DNA of 64,000 bases, from the NCBI RefSeq assembly GCF_003576645.1, contig NC_044930.1:5590397-5654396 (forward strand), in the 5' to 3' direction. Positions 10,553-20,218 of the stretch are shown one piece after another. The first letter of the stretch is position 1. Each line of letters begins with the position of its first letter. The notes under the pieces are model-generated. The model did not search any database and had not been told where the DNA came from. It saw nothing but the letters and a program-made list of their open reading frames with translations. The translations under genes were made by a program, and so were the position numbers. Source of the DNA: Ipomoea triloba (Eukaryota > Streptophyta > Magnoliopsida > Solanales > Convolvulaceae).

Positions 10553-11838
10553 TGCATGCTATATATGGATCGGAATCTTTACAAACAAAACCACAGTTTT
10601 GCTTTTTCATTCTTTTAATAAAATCCTCAACCATTCTTGGTCCACAAAGTCGGACCCACATCCCGGCCCAACAGAATTTGTAGATTAAGCTTGAAGATTT
10701 AATTACTATTTTTTTTATGACATTTATATTTTAAATCGATCTATAGGCATGTATTTCTAATAAAGATATCTTTGTCTAGGTAAATATGTAGAATATATTT
10801 AGTACGATTTAATATAGTATTTAATTGAGTAAATTAGTTTGGTAAGTAGTGTGTTAAGGTAAATTCATTTAGTATTTAATACTTATTAACAAAATGTTTA
10901 TTTAACAGTGTATGTAATGGTTATTTCATTTACAGTATGATCGAGCTTCTTGTTGGGTGGAAATCTCCATCTCCTAAGTTTTGTTAGGAGAAGTCCAGTT
11001 AAGTTGTACGGAAAATTAATAATACCTTAGTTGGGCATGGCATGCATGATTAATTTGGATATTAATTAATTTAGTTGGAGCTATTCGGGGTGTTATTAAC
11101 TAAGATTGGATTTCTGATCTAAGATTAGCCATGTTTATGTAGAGGCTAATTAATAGTTGACTCGTTGTGTTGACTGGATTGCGAGTAATCATGTTGACTT
11201 CTCTCTTGGTTTAATTTTGCATTTGTTTTCTACGCCTTTGGATGGATTGAAGTCCATTCTTTTTGTCTACCTAGCTAGAGTGAAATTATTATTTAGATAG
11301 CTTCAGCATGATGTGCAGTAGATTACTTTTCTACCATCAGTTTTATGGTCCTTATTTTATTTAGTATCAGTAAATATCAGGCAGCTAGCCTAGCAGTATG
11401 GTATATGTGCATGCCATGCTAAGTTACGTTGCATGTTTGCATTGCGGACTAATTGCTTGCTAAAAGTTGATTAAAAAAATTTGGTCCTTTCCAAATTTAA
11501 ATTTTCAAAGATTATGAAATATAATGCATGTTTTGATTAGTAACTGTAGTTAACTGTAACGTATTGTAATCAGCAGAAAAGCAATTCACAATTTATTTCC
11601 TTCCATGATTCTTGAAAAAGAGTACTGAGCACTTAAGATTAAAACTATCTATATCAACAAAACAAATATTTAAACTCAATGTTTATTTATTTATTTTATG
11701 ACCAAGTCAATATTTACTAATCAATTCATACAAGAGTAGTATGTAGAAAGTGAAAGCATTACAATAATAATCCCTGAAGCACAGATCAGAGAATCTGGCC
11801 TACCAAAATTTCAGTTAGCTAATCAGAGAAACATCTAT
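10553..11838. other. 3' flank of B3 copy 3
   Basis: No gene is seen. Homologous to 7,985-9,271, and partly to 16,020-16,908 and 3,600-4,116. It is AT-rich flank of the duplicated unit. Confidence 0.6.
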
Positions 11839-12652
11839 CTAAGATTGGGCATTGAATTTGTGGAAGAACAACCCTAGATTTTCAGCGTCCCAGCGCAGCC
11901 CAATGCAGTCACCCTCCTTCAAATTCCTTCTCCTTACAAATTCCTTAGACCAGTTGCTTGTGAGCAGAAAGCTGCCAGTCTGCCATTTCTTCAGGCTAAG
12001 CTCATGCTCAGAAAGAGTGTCCAAATCCCACATTTTGACTCTCAACCCTTCCCTGCTCTCACAAGCCGCGCACCTCTCCTCATCTATCAATGCCAGAACA
12101 TGTTTGTTTCTTCACATCTTCTTTACCCAGCAACAATCTTGATGAATCGTTCACGTCGCTCAAACTCAGGCGCTTCTTTATCCACTGCCCATTATCGCCT
12201 TCCACCCTTTGTTTCTTGGCCACTCCCAAACCTGATGTTTTTGTTGAACGTGAATGATTTTGTGTCTTGTGGGGTCTGTGATCAGAAGTTTCCTGTCGTT
12301 TTCGTTTCCCTGAGTGTTTAGTATCAAAATCTTGGTGATTCTTGTCGGGCACGAAATCTCCCATTCTTGCAGAAACCGGAATGAGAGCCAGAACAGAAGA
12401 GGGTTTTGATGAGGACAAGAGCGTAAAGGTGAAATCTTGAGGATTGGGTAGGGCAAGAAGCGGCTGTTCTTGATCGGGTTTTATGGCGGCATTGAAACCC
12501 CAAACAGAGGGACAGAGATCAACACCCGGCTTCCCTTGAGAAATTCCCGGCGATTGGTGTAGAGAGAGGCTGAGATCGGTGGAAACACAGTCATCCGCCG
12601 ATGGGTGTAGACAGAGGCTAAGGTCGGTGGAAACAGACTCAACCGCCACCAT
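11839..12652 (-). pseudogene. B3-domain gene with EAR motif, frameshifted (copy 3)
   Basis: The coding sequence starts at 12652 (MVAVESVSTDLSL), carries a basic KRKRQ linker, and enters the B3 domain correctly (KKRLSLSDVNDSSRLLL). At about 12,102-12,105 there is an extra GTTT, giving TGTTTGTTTC where copy 4 has GTGTTTC. This shifts the frame after KEDVKK, so translation ends 8 residues later. The rest of the domain (11839-12090) is intact in another frame. An in-frame ATG at 12739 lies only about 13 bases from the TATA box (12752-12760), so it would not be transcribed; 12652 is the better start. The EAR segment is duplicated (16-residue period), giving LSLCL and LSLSL. It is either a pseudogene or an assembly error near a difficult region. 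Confidence 0.82.
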
Positions 12653-12751
12653 GTTCGTTAATAGGGAAGAAACTGAACCGAGAAAGTACGATAAACAACT
12701 GAAAGTACGTTGAGATGTTTGTGAGTTAGAATTAGGCAATGTAATGTGGTC

Positions 12752-12760
12752 TACTTATAG
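12752..12760 (-). promoter_or_regulatory. TATA box of B3 copy 3
   Basis: CTATAAGTA on the - strand, in the same context as the other copies (GTGGTCTACTTATAGCGG read on +). Confidence 0.55.
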
Positions 12761-13057
12761 CGGTAAAACGGAAACCTAATGCCGTTGGGATTAGGGTTTC
12801 GCAGTAGTAGCCGTTAATGGGAGCCTTGCCCTTTTTGAAATTCACTATTCCAACCCTTAGCTTGTTTAAATTTATTATACAAATAAATAAACCATATAAA
12901 TAATAACTTCTATGTACTTAGCGCGAAACTTCTGCCGCCAAACACATATCAGAATGCCATGAGAATGGTATGGAACCTTTACAAACAAAAAGGAGATTTC
13001 CACACCCTCAACTTCACTTTCTCAATTTGAACCAGCCAGCTATAAATATTTTGGATT

Positions 13058-13211
13058 CAATAATTATACCATAGATTCGGGTCCACCTTACAAGATGGAC
13101 CTGTGTCTATTTACATACTTAATATTCACAATTTAAATTGTTAACAATCAATATATAATTTGTGAACATTCAATATGTAAATTGTGTATTTTGGACCATA
13201 TATAATAAGCC
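13058..13211. mobile_element. palindromic-end MITE in B3-3 upstream region
   Basis: 154 bp. It begins CAATAATTATACCATAG with the hairpin GGGTCCACC / GATGGACC and ends GGACCATATATAATAAGCC. The flanks TTTTGGATT (13049-13057) and ATTTGGGTT (13212-13220) agree at 7 of 9 positions. The same insertion is found at the homologous site of copy 4 (17936-18127). Confidence 0.75.
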
Positions 13212-13775
13212 ATTTGGGTTTACATATCTCTTTGTATGTGATAGTCCTTTATTGGTAAGTATCATAAGACGGCCGGAGTACCCCATACACACCAATAGAC
13301 AGTGACTCAAAAGAAAAAAAAAAAGGATTTTCTTTGCTAATTATCCATTTCATTGCTTTTAATAAGATCCTGAACCATTTGAAGTATTTTTTTTTAAGTT
13401 ACAATTTCAATTCTCCACCGAAGCAATCTATTAACTTTTAAGTTTGAGCCAGTCAGCTATTAGTTTACACACTCTCAAGTACTGAAGTAATAGATGCAGA
13501 TTTCCCTCATCACTCAAAACTATTTGGATATAAAAAACTATGTTTGTTGGCTTTGGCTCTTGAGTCTCATTTTCATTTGGTTTTTGTTTTTTTTTTTTAA
13601 AAGAAAATCTCAACTATTTGCATAAATGAACTGCAGCACTTATAAAACATCTACAATCATTTTGCCTGACAGAAAAGATCAAAAGAATATTTTATTTTCA
13701 AGTGTTTACAATGCATTATTTTAAGTTGTAGATTCTGATATACATCTGAGAGTGGTCCAAAACAACACCATGGCT
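13212..13775. repeat. relic of the FBPase 3' region inside the B3 array
   Basis: Homologous to about 18,128-18,704, including CTGCAGCACTTATAAAAC, TTTACAATGCATTATTTT and GAGTGGTCCAAAACAACACC. Similarity stops at GGCTT, about 36 bases short of the FBPase stop codon, and switches to the AT-rich block that starts another B3 unit. This marks a breakpoint of the segmental duplication. No coding sequence is included. Confidence 0.8.
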
Positions 13776-14435
13776 TGAATTTTAAATTAATCATTTGTAT
13801 TTTTTTAAATTTGATATTTGGTTGCATGCTTGCAAACTTGTAATTTTGATTTTTGAATGAAATTTTGTATTATAATTTATTTGAATTTTTAAACTTAAAA
13901 TCTGACATCCTATCTGTGTTTAATCTGCCAAATCTACATTTAGCATATTGGGTTAGATTCTCAGCCTAATGGATGCGGAGAAAATTTTTTCAGTTGACCT
14001 TTAACGAATTTGATGTGAATTCACCCCAAATCTACTCCAATCTATTCTACGTTCATCCTACCTACGAGCATCAATCATTATTCCAAATCAAGAACAAAAC
14101 TAACTTACCATCTGAAAGTCCTAATTTTATTTAGATAGCTTCATGATCTAAAGTAGATTACTTTCTACCATCAGCTTTAGACCATAGCCAACAATAACAG
14201 AAATTGGATTTTTCCAGGCTTTCCCCGCTGAATGCATTTAATGTCTTTTTTTGGAGTATAATGCATGTTTTGGTTAGTAACTGTAACTGCAACCAATGCA
14301 ACTGAAACAACGTATATACATAACCATCATGCATGCATCACATGCAAAACAAATCAAATGTTTATTTATTTTTATTTGAAGACAATATTTAGTAATAATA
14401 ATAATCTATCCCTGAAGCACAGAGATCAGAAGTAA
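13776..14435. other. 3' flank of the short B3 copy
   Basis: No gene is seen. Homologous to 2,216-4,116 without the MITE: CCAATCTATTCTACGTTCAT at 14,037 onward is the empty counterpart of the 2552-3216 insertion site. Confidence 0.65.
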
Positions 14436-14888
14436 TTAAGATTGGGCATTGAATTTGTGGAAGAAGAACCCTAGATTTTCAACGTCCCAGCGCAGCCCAA
14501 TGCAGTCACCCTCCTGCAAATTCCTTCTCCTTACAAATTCCTTAGACCAGTTGCTAGTGAACAGAAAGCTGCCAGTCTGCCATTTCTTCAGGCTAAGCTC
14601 ATGTTCAGAACCAGTGTCCAAATCCCACATTTTGACTCTCAACCCTTCCCTGCTCTCACAAGCCGCGCACCTCTCCTCATCCATCCATGTCAGAACGTAT
14701 TTGTTCACATCCTCTTTAGCCAACAACAGCCTTGATGAACTGTTGACGTCACTTTTACTTAGCCGCTTCTTTATCCAGTGCCCATCATCCGGAAAGAGAT
14801 GAAGAAGAGAGGGGGGTTGTGAACGTGTTGGTGACGACAAGAGCGTAAAGGTTAATGGTCTAAGATTATGATTATCCGGCGGGGCCAT
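14436..14888 (-). CDS. short B3-domain protein without EAR region (copy 5)
   Basis: Intronless, 150 aa, open from ATG at 14888 to stop. Residues about 37-147 form an intact B3 domain (KKRLSKSDVNSSSRLLL, KMWDLDTGSEHELSLKKW, FVRRRNLQEGDCIGLRWD), closely matching copy 4. The first 35 residues keep only the LTFTLLSSP portion of the long copies' linker and are preceded by MAPPDNHNLRP. The LxLxL motif and the basic linker are both missing. A TATA box stands at 15035-15043. If expressed, it would bind DNA without the repression motif, and could compete with the full-length paralogues (inference). It lacks an obvious strong nuclear signal apart from KKR. Confidence 0.78.
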   Translation of the reverse strand: MAPPDNHNLRPLTFTLLSSPTRSQPPSLLHLFPDDGHWIKKRLSKSDVNSSSRLLLAKEDVNKYVLTWMDEERCAACESREGLRVKMWDLDTGSEHELSLKKWQTGSFLFTSNWSKEFVRRRNLQEGDCIGLRWDVENLGFFFHKFNAQS

Positions 14889-15034
14889 AAAGACAGACAG
14901 GTTGCAGCTTCAATTCTCCACTCGATCTTCTCGTTAATTAATGGGAAGAAAGAAATTCAAATTAAAAGCACTGCATAAACAACTGAAAGTAGAGGGAGAT
15001 CGGTGTTTCTGAATTCTGAGTGACAATCTCCCTC

Positions 15035-15043
15035 TACTTATAG
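15035..15043 (-). promoter_or_regulatory. TATA box of B3 copy 5
   Basis: CTATAAGTA on the - strand, about 150 bp before the start codon, as in the other copies. Confidence 0.55.
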
Positions 15044-15314
15044 CGCTAAAACGGTATCCATATGGCCATAGGGATTGGCCGTATAGTAATAGTAGTATCC
15101 GTTGTTGATGCTAAGCTAGCCATGGCCGCCCTCTTTCAAATTCAGAACTACTCCGATCCTTATTATACAAATATAAATCAATTACGTAACTTCAATCTTC
15201 TATACACTCAAATAGAGATCAGAAAGCATGCTGTTATATGGATCGGAATCTTTACAAACAAAACCACAGTTTTGGTGCTTTCATTCTTTTAATAAAATCC
15301 AAACCATGGCAATT

Positions 15315-15700
15315 TATCGTGGACCAGGGTGCACAATGCATTATGCACCCCGTATCAAAATGTTAGGAGAATCTAGGCAATCGTTCTGGGTATTTTAGAC
15401 AACCGTTGTGTGTATTCATATTAGTAATTAACACAGGTTGTGATGTGTTTGTGCATTCGAATCTTTAGGAGGATGAGTTCTGTGTATTTTGTGTCAAAAT
15501 ACTCTGTGTATTCTAGGCAACCGTTCTGTGTATTCATGTTAGTAACATTCAAATGTTAGGAGGATGAGTTCTGTGTATTTTGCGTCAATATTATGTGTAT
15601 TCTAGGCAATCGTTCTGTGTATTCATGTTAATAACACAGATTGTGATGTGTTTGTGCATTCGAATGTTAGGATACACAAAATATAAGCCCAAGTATTATC
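15315..15700. mobile_element. palindromic-end MITE relative with internal repeats
   Basis: The left end reads CAATTTATCGTGGACCAGGG and folds on itself across AATGCATT (GGGTGCAC with ATGCACCCC). Inside, AATGTTAGGAGGATGAGTTC and TTCTGTGTATTC-type units recur about three times. No matching right end was found, so the limit is approximate. The short open frame at 15,760 onward is not supported. Confidence 0.5.
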
Positions 15701-16133
15701 TATTATGTTCCATATTTTTCAAATTTCACAATGTTATTTAAATATTCACATTTTGTCGTGTGTGTTTTTGTGATCTGATGAACTTGTATGTGTTTTTTGT
15801 TCTTGCTTCTTCGTCGTTGTTTTTATTGTTATTCAAATTACAGTTGTATTTTAATTTAAGAAAATGTAAAATCCGTAACAATACGGTCCGAAACGAACCA
15901 GGGTCCCGATCCCTCAACTATTCTGATCATTATGTCATGGTATTAAGTTTTGTTATGAAAAGGGTTACATGAGACTCTTAATTGGTGGAGACTACTGATT
16001 CCAAAGCAGTTACGTTTTTTCCGGAAAATTAATAATAGTTGGGCATGTCATGATTTGGATATTAATTTAGTTTTGGAGCTATTCGGGCTGTTATTAACTA
16101 AATTTCTAAAATTAGCCACTTTGTTGACTAGAT
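15701..16133. other. gene-free stretch between B3 copies 4 and 5
   Basis: No gene is seen. From about 16,020 it matches the 3' flank of copies 2 and 3 (TAATAATAGTTGGGCATG). Confidence 0.5.
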
Positions 16134-16410
16134 GGCAAATTATACAATGTAGTAGAGTCTACCTTGCATTGTAGATTCTAATCTAAAAATAATTTTCAAA
16201 TCCTGTATCTGTAATTGACAAATTGTGAATATGCCGTTTACAGTTTATGCACTTGCAGCTATCATATCATGTCTCAGCAATTATCAAGTTATTTGTTTAC
16301 ATGTACATAAACTGTTAATTGTAAGTACAAAATGTGTTAACTGAAGGTACACAATTTTTGTATCAGGGTTCATAATGCATTATCAACCCTGATCCATGGT
16401 ATAACAATAT
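16134..16410. mobile_element. palindromic-end MITE in B3-4 3' flank
   Basis: It begins GGCAAATTATACAATGTAG, with the pairing TACAATG / CATTGTA nearby. It ends with ATCAGGGTTCATAATGCATT followed by ATCAACCCTGATCCATGG and TATAACAATAT. The homologous flank at 8,618-8,640 (GACTGGATTGCGAGTAATC) lacks it, so it is a true insertion. The 9-bp duplication is no longer recognisable. Confidence 0.7.
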
Positions 16411-16908
16411 ATTGAGTAATTATGTGGACTTGCCTCTTGGTTTTGCATTTGTTTTCTACGCCTTTGGATGGATTGAAGTCCGATCCATTCGTTTTGTCTA
16501 CCTAGCTAGAGTGAAAGTTTATGTGCCATGCCAAGAGTTGCATGTTTGCAGTTTAAATGTTTCCCTTCCTCCGGACTAATTGCTTGCTAAAAAGTTGATT
16601 AAAAAATTTGGTCCTTTCCAAATTTAAGTTTTCAAAGATTATGAAATATAATGTTTTGATTAGTAACAGTACTTAACTACAGCGTATTGTAATCAACTGA
16701 AAAGCAATTCACAATAATCAATCTCAACAAAACAAATATTTAAACTCAATGCTTATTTATTTATTTATTTTATGACTAAGTCAATATGTACTAATCAAGT
16801 CATACAAGAGTAGTAGAAAGTGAAAGCATTACAATAATAATCTCTGAAGCATTGATTAGAGAATCTGGCCTACCAAAATTTCAGTTAGCTAATCTCAGAA
16901 ACATCTAT

Positions 16909-17562
16909 CTAAGATTTGGCATTGAATTTGCGGAAGAAGAACCCTAGATTTTCAACGTCCCAGTGCAGCCCAATGCAGTCACCCTCCTTCAAATTCCTTC
17001 TCCTCACAAATTCCTTAGACCAGTTGCTAGTGAGCAGAAAACTGCCAGTTTGCCATTTTTTCAGGCTAAGCTCATGTTCAGAACCAGTGTCCAAATCCCA
17101 CAGTTTGACTCTCAACCCTACCAAACTCTCACAAGCTGCACTCCTTTCCTCATCCATCAATGCCAGAACGTGTTTCTTCACGTCTTCTTTACCCAGCAAC
17201 AACCTTGATGAATCGTTCACGTCGCTCAAACTCAGCCGCTTCTTTATCCAGTGCCCATCATCGCCTTCCACCCTCTGTTTCTTGTCGGGCAAGAAATCTC
17301 CAATTATTGCAGAAACCGGAATAAGAATCAGAAGAGAAGAGGGTTTTGGGAGCGTTGATGAGGACAAGAGCGTAAAGGGGAAATCTTGAAGATTGGGTAA
17401 GGCAGGAAGCGGCGGTTCTTGATCGAGTTTTTTGGCGGCGTTGAAACTCCAAACAGAGGGACAGAAATCAACACCCGGTTTCCCTTCCTGGGAACGAGAA
17501 ATTCCCGGCGATGGGTGTAGAGAGAGGCCGAGGTCGGTGGAAACAGACTTATCCGCCGCCAT
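16909..17562 (-). CDS. B3-domain protein with EAR motif, linker deleted (copy 4)
   Basis: Intronless, 217 aa. It begins MAADKSVSTDLGLSLHPSPG with an LxLxL motif (LGLSL, residues 11-15). A hydrophobic and proline-rich linker follows, then the B3 domain (about residues 105-214: KKRLSLSDVNDSSRLLL, KLWDLDTGSEHELSLKKW, FVRRRNLKEGDCIGLHWD). Compared with copy 1 it lacks 42 residues containing the KRKRQK cluster, removed in frame between two TTCTTG repeats. Three usually constant residues also differ: ERSAACESLVG where the others have ERCAACESREG. It is adjacent to FBPase and shares the promoter type. It is probably functional, with nuclear entry relying on KKQR and KKR. Confidence 0.85.
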   Translation of the reverse strand: MAADKSVSTDLGLSLHPSPGISRSQEGKPGVDFCPSVWSFNAAKKLDQEPPLPALPNLQDFPFTLLSSSTLPKPSSLLILIPVSAIIGDFLPDKKQRVEGDDGHWIKKRLSLSDVNDSSRLLLGKEDVKKHVLALMDEERSAACESLVGLRVKLWDLDTGSEHELSLKKWQTGSFLLTSNWSKEFVRRRNLKEGDCIGLHWDVENLGFFFRKFNAKS

Positions 17563-17671
17563 GTTCGTTAATAGGGAAGAAACTGAACAGAGAAAGTACG
17601 CTGAACAACGCTAAACAACTGAAAGTACGGTGAGATGTTTGTGAGTTAGAATTTGGCAATGTAATGTGGTC

Positions 17672-17680
17672 TACTTATAG
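17672..17680 (-). promoter_or_regulatory. TATA box of B3 copy 4
   Basis: CTATAAGTA on the - strand about 110 bp before the start codon, in the conserved promoter block. Confidence 0.55.
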
Positions 17681-17935
17681 CGGTAAAACGGAAACCTAAT
17701 GCCGGTGGGATTAGGAAATCGCAGTATAGCCGTTAATGGGAGCCATGCCCTTTTTGAAACTCACTATTCTGTTTAAATTTAATAAACCACTTGAATAATA
17801 ACTTCTACGTACATAGCGCGAAACTTCTACCGCCAAACACGTATCAGACTGATATGGAAACTTTACAAACAAAAAGGAGATTTTCAAACCCTCTATTTCA
17901 CTTTCCTAATTTGAACGCTATAAATAATTTGGATT

Positions 17936-18127
17936 TAATAATTATACCATGAACTCAAGTCCACCTTTCAAGGTGGACTCATACCCATTTACATACTGAT
18001 TATTCACAATTTGAATTGCAAACATTCTGTAGGTAAATTGTGAACATTCAGTATATTAATTGTGAATATTCCGTATGTAAATTGTGTTTTTTTTTACTCA
18101 GGTCCATCTTGCACCGAATAATCTGAC
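17936..18127. mobile_element. palindromic-end MITE with perfect 9-bp TSD
   Basis: 192 bp, flanked on both sides by ATTTGGATT (17927-17935 and 18128-18136). It starts TAATAATTATACCATGAAC with the hairpin AAGTCCACC / GGTGGACTC around TTTCAA. The interior has ATTGTGAACATTC-type repeats. It is the same insertion as at 13058-13211, so it predates that duplication. Confidence 0.85.
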
Positions 18128-18485
18128 ATTTGGATTGACGTATCTCTTTGTGGTCCTTTATTGTAAGGATCATAAGACGGGATTACCTATATCTCAAAAA
18201 AAAAAAAAATCTTTGCTAATTATCCATTTCATCACTTTTAATAAAATCCTAAACCACTTTTAGTATTTTTTTTTTAAGTTACAAGTTCACTTCCCAACCG
18301 GAGCAACTTATTAACTTTCTTGATTTGAGTCCATCAACTATTGATTTATCGAATACACACTCTCAAGTACTGAAGTAGTAGATGTAGATTTAATTTCTCT
18401 CATCACTCAAAAATATTTGCATAAATAAATAAATAAATAAACTATGTTTGTTGGCTTTGGCTCTTGAGTCTTTGTTTGTTTGCTT

Positions 18486-18525
<40 letters not shown>

Positions 18526-18739
18526 AAAACTCAACTATTTGCATAAATGAACTGCAGCACTTATAAAACATCTAGTGATGTACAATCATTTTGCCTGACT
18601 CAGAAAAGATCAAAAGAATATTTTATTTTCAAGTGTTTACAATGCATTATTTTAAGTTGTAGATTCTGATATACATCTGAGAGTGGTCCAAAACAACACC
18701 ATGGCTTCAATGTACTCATCTCTGCATTTCATTCTTGGA
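18128..18739 (-). other. 3' UTR and downstream region of FBPase (gap-side copy)
   Basis: Downstream of the FBPase stop codon on the - strand. It includes a long T run (about 18,488-18,520), which is also present, with a different length, in the second copy. No other gene is seen. Confidence 0.5.
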
Positions 18740-19711
18740 TTAAGCTAGGTACTTCTCCAACTTGTCAACTTCCTCCACACTTCCAATGTATAGAGGAACT
18801 CGCTGGTGTATCTGCAAATACAAATCACAGATTCAGTTTATATCAGCAAATATAAGACTCATAATTTTAACAGAGAGCCATTCATTATATTCACCTCAAC
18901 TGGTGTGATATCAAGAATTCTTTTATGGCCATCCGATCCTTTTCCACCGGCTTGCTCCACGATGAAGCTCATCGGGGCGCACTCGTACAGAAGCCTTAGC
19001 TTCCCATTCTTGCTCTTCTTGTCTCTTGGGTACCCATAAATGCCTCCATACAAAAGAGTTCTATGGAAGTCTCCCACCAAACTGCCAATGTACCTAGCAG
19101 AATAAGGCTTGCCACTAGGGCCAGGGTCCTTAAGGTCATCAATGTACTTCTTCAACTTATCATCCCAGAGCTGGTAGTTGCCTTCATTAAACGCGTATAT
19201 CTTCCCCGCCTTTGGGATCTGAATGTTTTCTTGGGTGAGAACGAATTCGCCATACATAGGGTCCAAGGTGAAGGCGAAAACGCCTTTTCCCAAGGTGAGA
19301 ACGAAGATCACAGAGCTCGAGTACATGCAATAGCCTGCTGCTAGGAGGTTATCCCCTGGCTGGCACACACTCACTACACATTTCTGTACCCCTGTGTCAA
19401 GCTGCAATTTTTATCACCATAAACGTTTGATTTCTCGAATTTCATTAGACTATAATGTTGTATTGACAGGATTGTTTAATTTTCTGCATTACATAGGATT
19501 AGCAAGGAAACAACACAAACTTTGTGTGTTTTCAAGATTATATGCATATTACTCAGCATCATCGCCAATATCCGCCAGGCACTCATCATTCGGGCTGTAA
19601 ATGCCAAAGATCGAGCCAGTAGACACAGCAGCATCAATGTTTGATGATCCATCAAGGGGTCAAATACCACAATGTAATTCCCAGAGTAACTCTCCTCCAC
19701 TGCCACAGGCA
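18740..19711 (-). pseudogene. partial second copy of FBPase (exons 4, 3 and part of 2), cut by the gap
   Basis: Exon 4 (18740-18811), exon 3 (18895-19401) and part of exon 2 (19552-19711) are the same as in the complete gene 1,479 bp away. Two faults lie in the exon-2 part: a C is missing at the splice donor (TTACTCAGC for TTACCTCAGC), and a G is missing from the run in CAAGGGGTC, which shifts the frame. Intron sequence is otherwise the same. Exon 1 is absent. The fault pattern, homopolymer indels next to a 25-N gap, suggests a false duplicate of a single FBPase gene. Confidence 0.8.
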
Positions 19712-19736
19712 NNNNNNNNNNNNNNNNNNNNNNNNN
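19712..19736. other. assembly gap, 25 N
   Basis: Second fixed-length N run. The sequence resumes in a T run that matches about 18,266, so the blocks on the two sides overlap in content. Confidence 0.95.
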
Positions 19737-19956
19737 TTTTTTTTTTTAAGTTACAAGTTCACTTCCCAACCGGAGCAACTTATTAACTTTCTTGATTTGA
19801 GTCCATCAACTATTGATTTATCGAATACACACTCTCAAGTACTGAAGTAGTAGATGTAGATTTAATTTCTCTCATCACTCAAAAATATTTGCATAAATAA
19901 ATAAATAAATAAACTATGTTTGTTGGCTTTGGCTCTTGAGTCTTTGTTTGTTTGTT

Positions 19957-20004
<48 letters not shown>

Positions 20005-20218
20005 AAAACTCAACTATTTGCATAAATGAACTGCAGCACTTATAAAACATCTAGTGATGTACAATCATTTTGCCTGACTCAGAAAAGATCAAAAGAATAT
20101 TTTATTTTCAAGTGTTTACAATGCATTATTTTAAGTTGTAGATTCTGATATACATCTGAGAGTGGTCCAAAACAACACCATGGCTTCAATGTACTCATCT
20201 CTGCATTTCATTCTTGGA
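19737..20218 (-). repeat. second copy of the FBPase 3' UTR region
   Basis: Repeats about 18,266-18,739 almost exactly. The T run here is longer (about 19,959-19,999). It contains the FBPase 3' UTR. Confidence 0.75.

Noticed and set aside
12653..12739. Upstream in-frame ATG giving a longer B3 copy 3
   Set aside because: It lies about 13 bases from the TATA box, upstream of the expected transcription start, and the extra residues are absent from the other copies.
16916..17389. 157-residue + strand frame opposite B3 copy 4
   Set aside because: It is antisense to a clearly recognised B3 gene, and similar shadows occur opposite the other copies.
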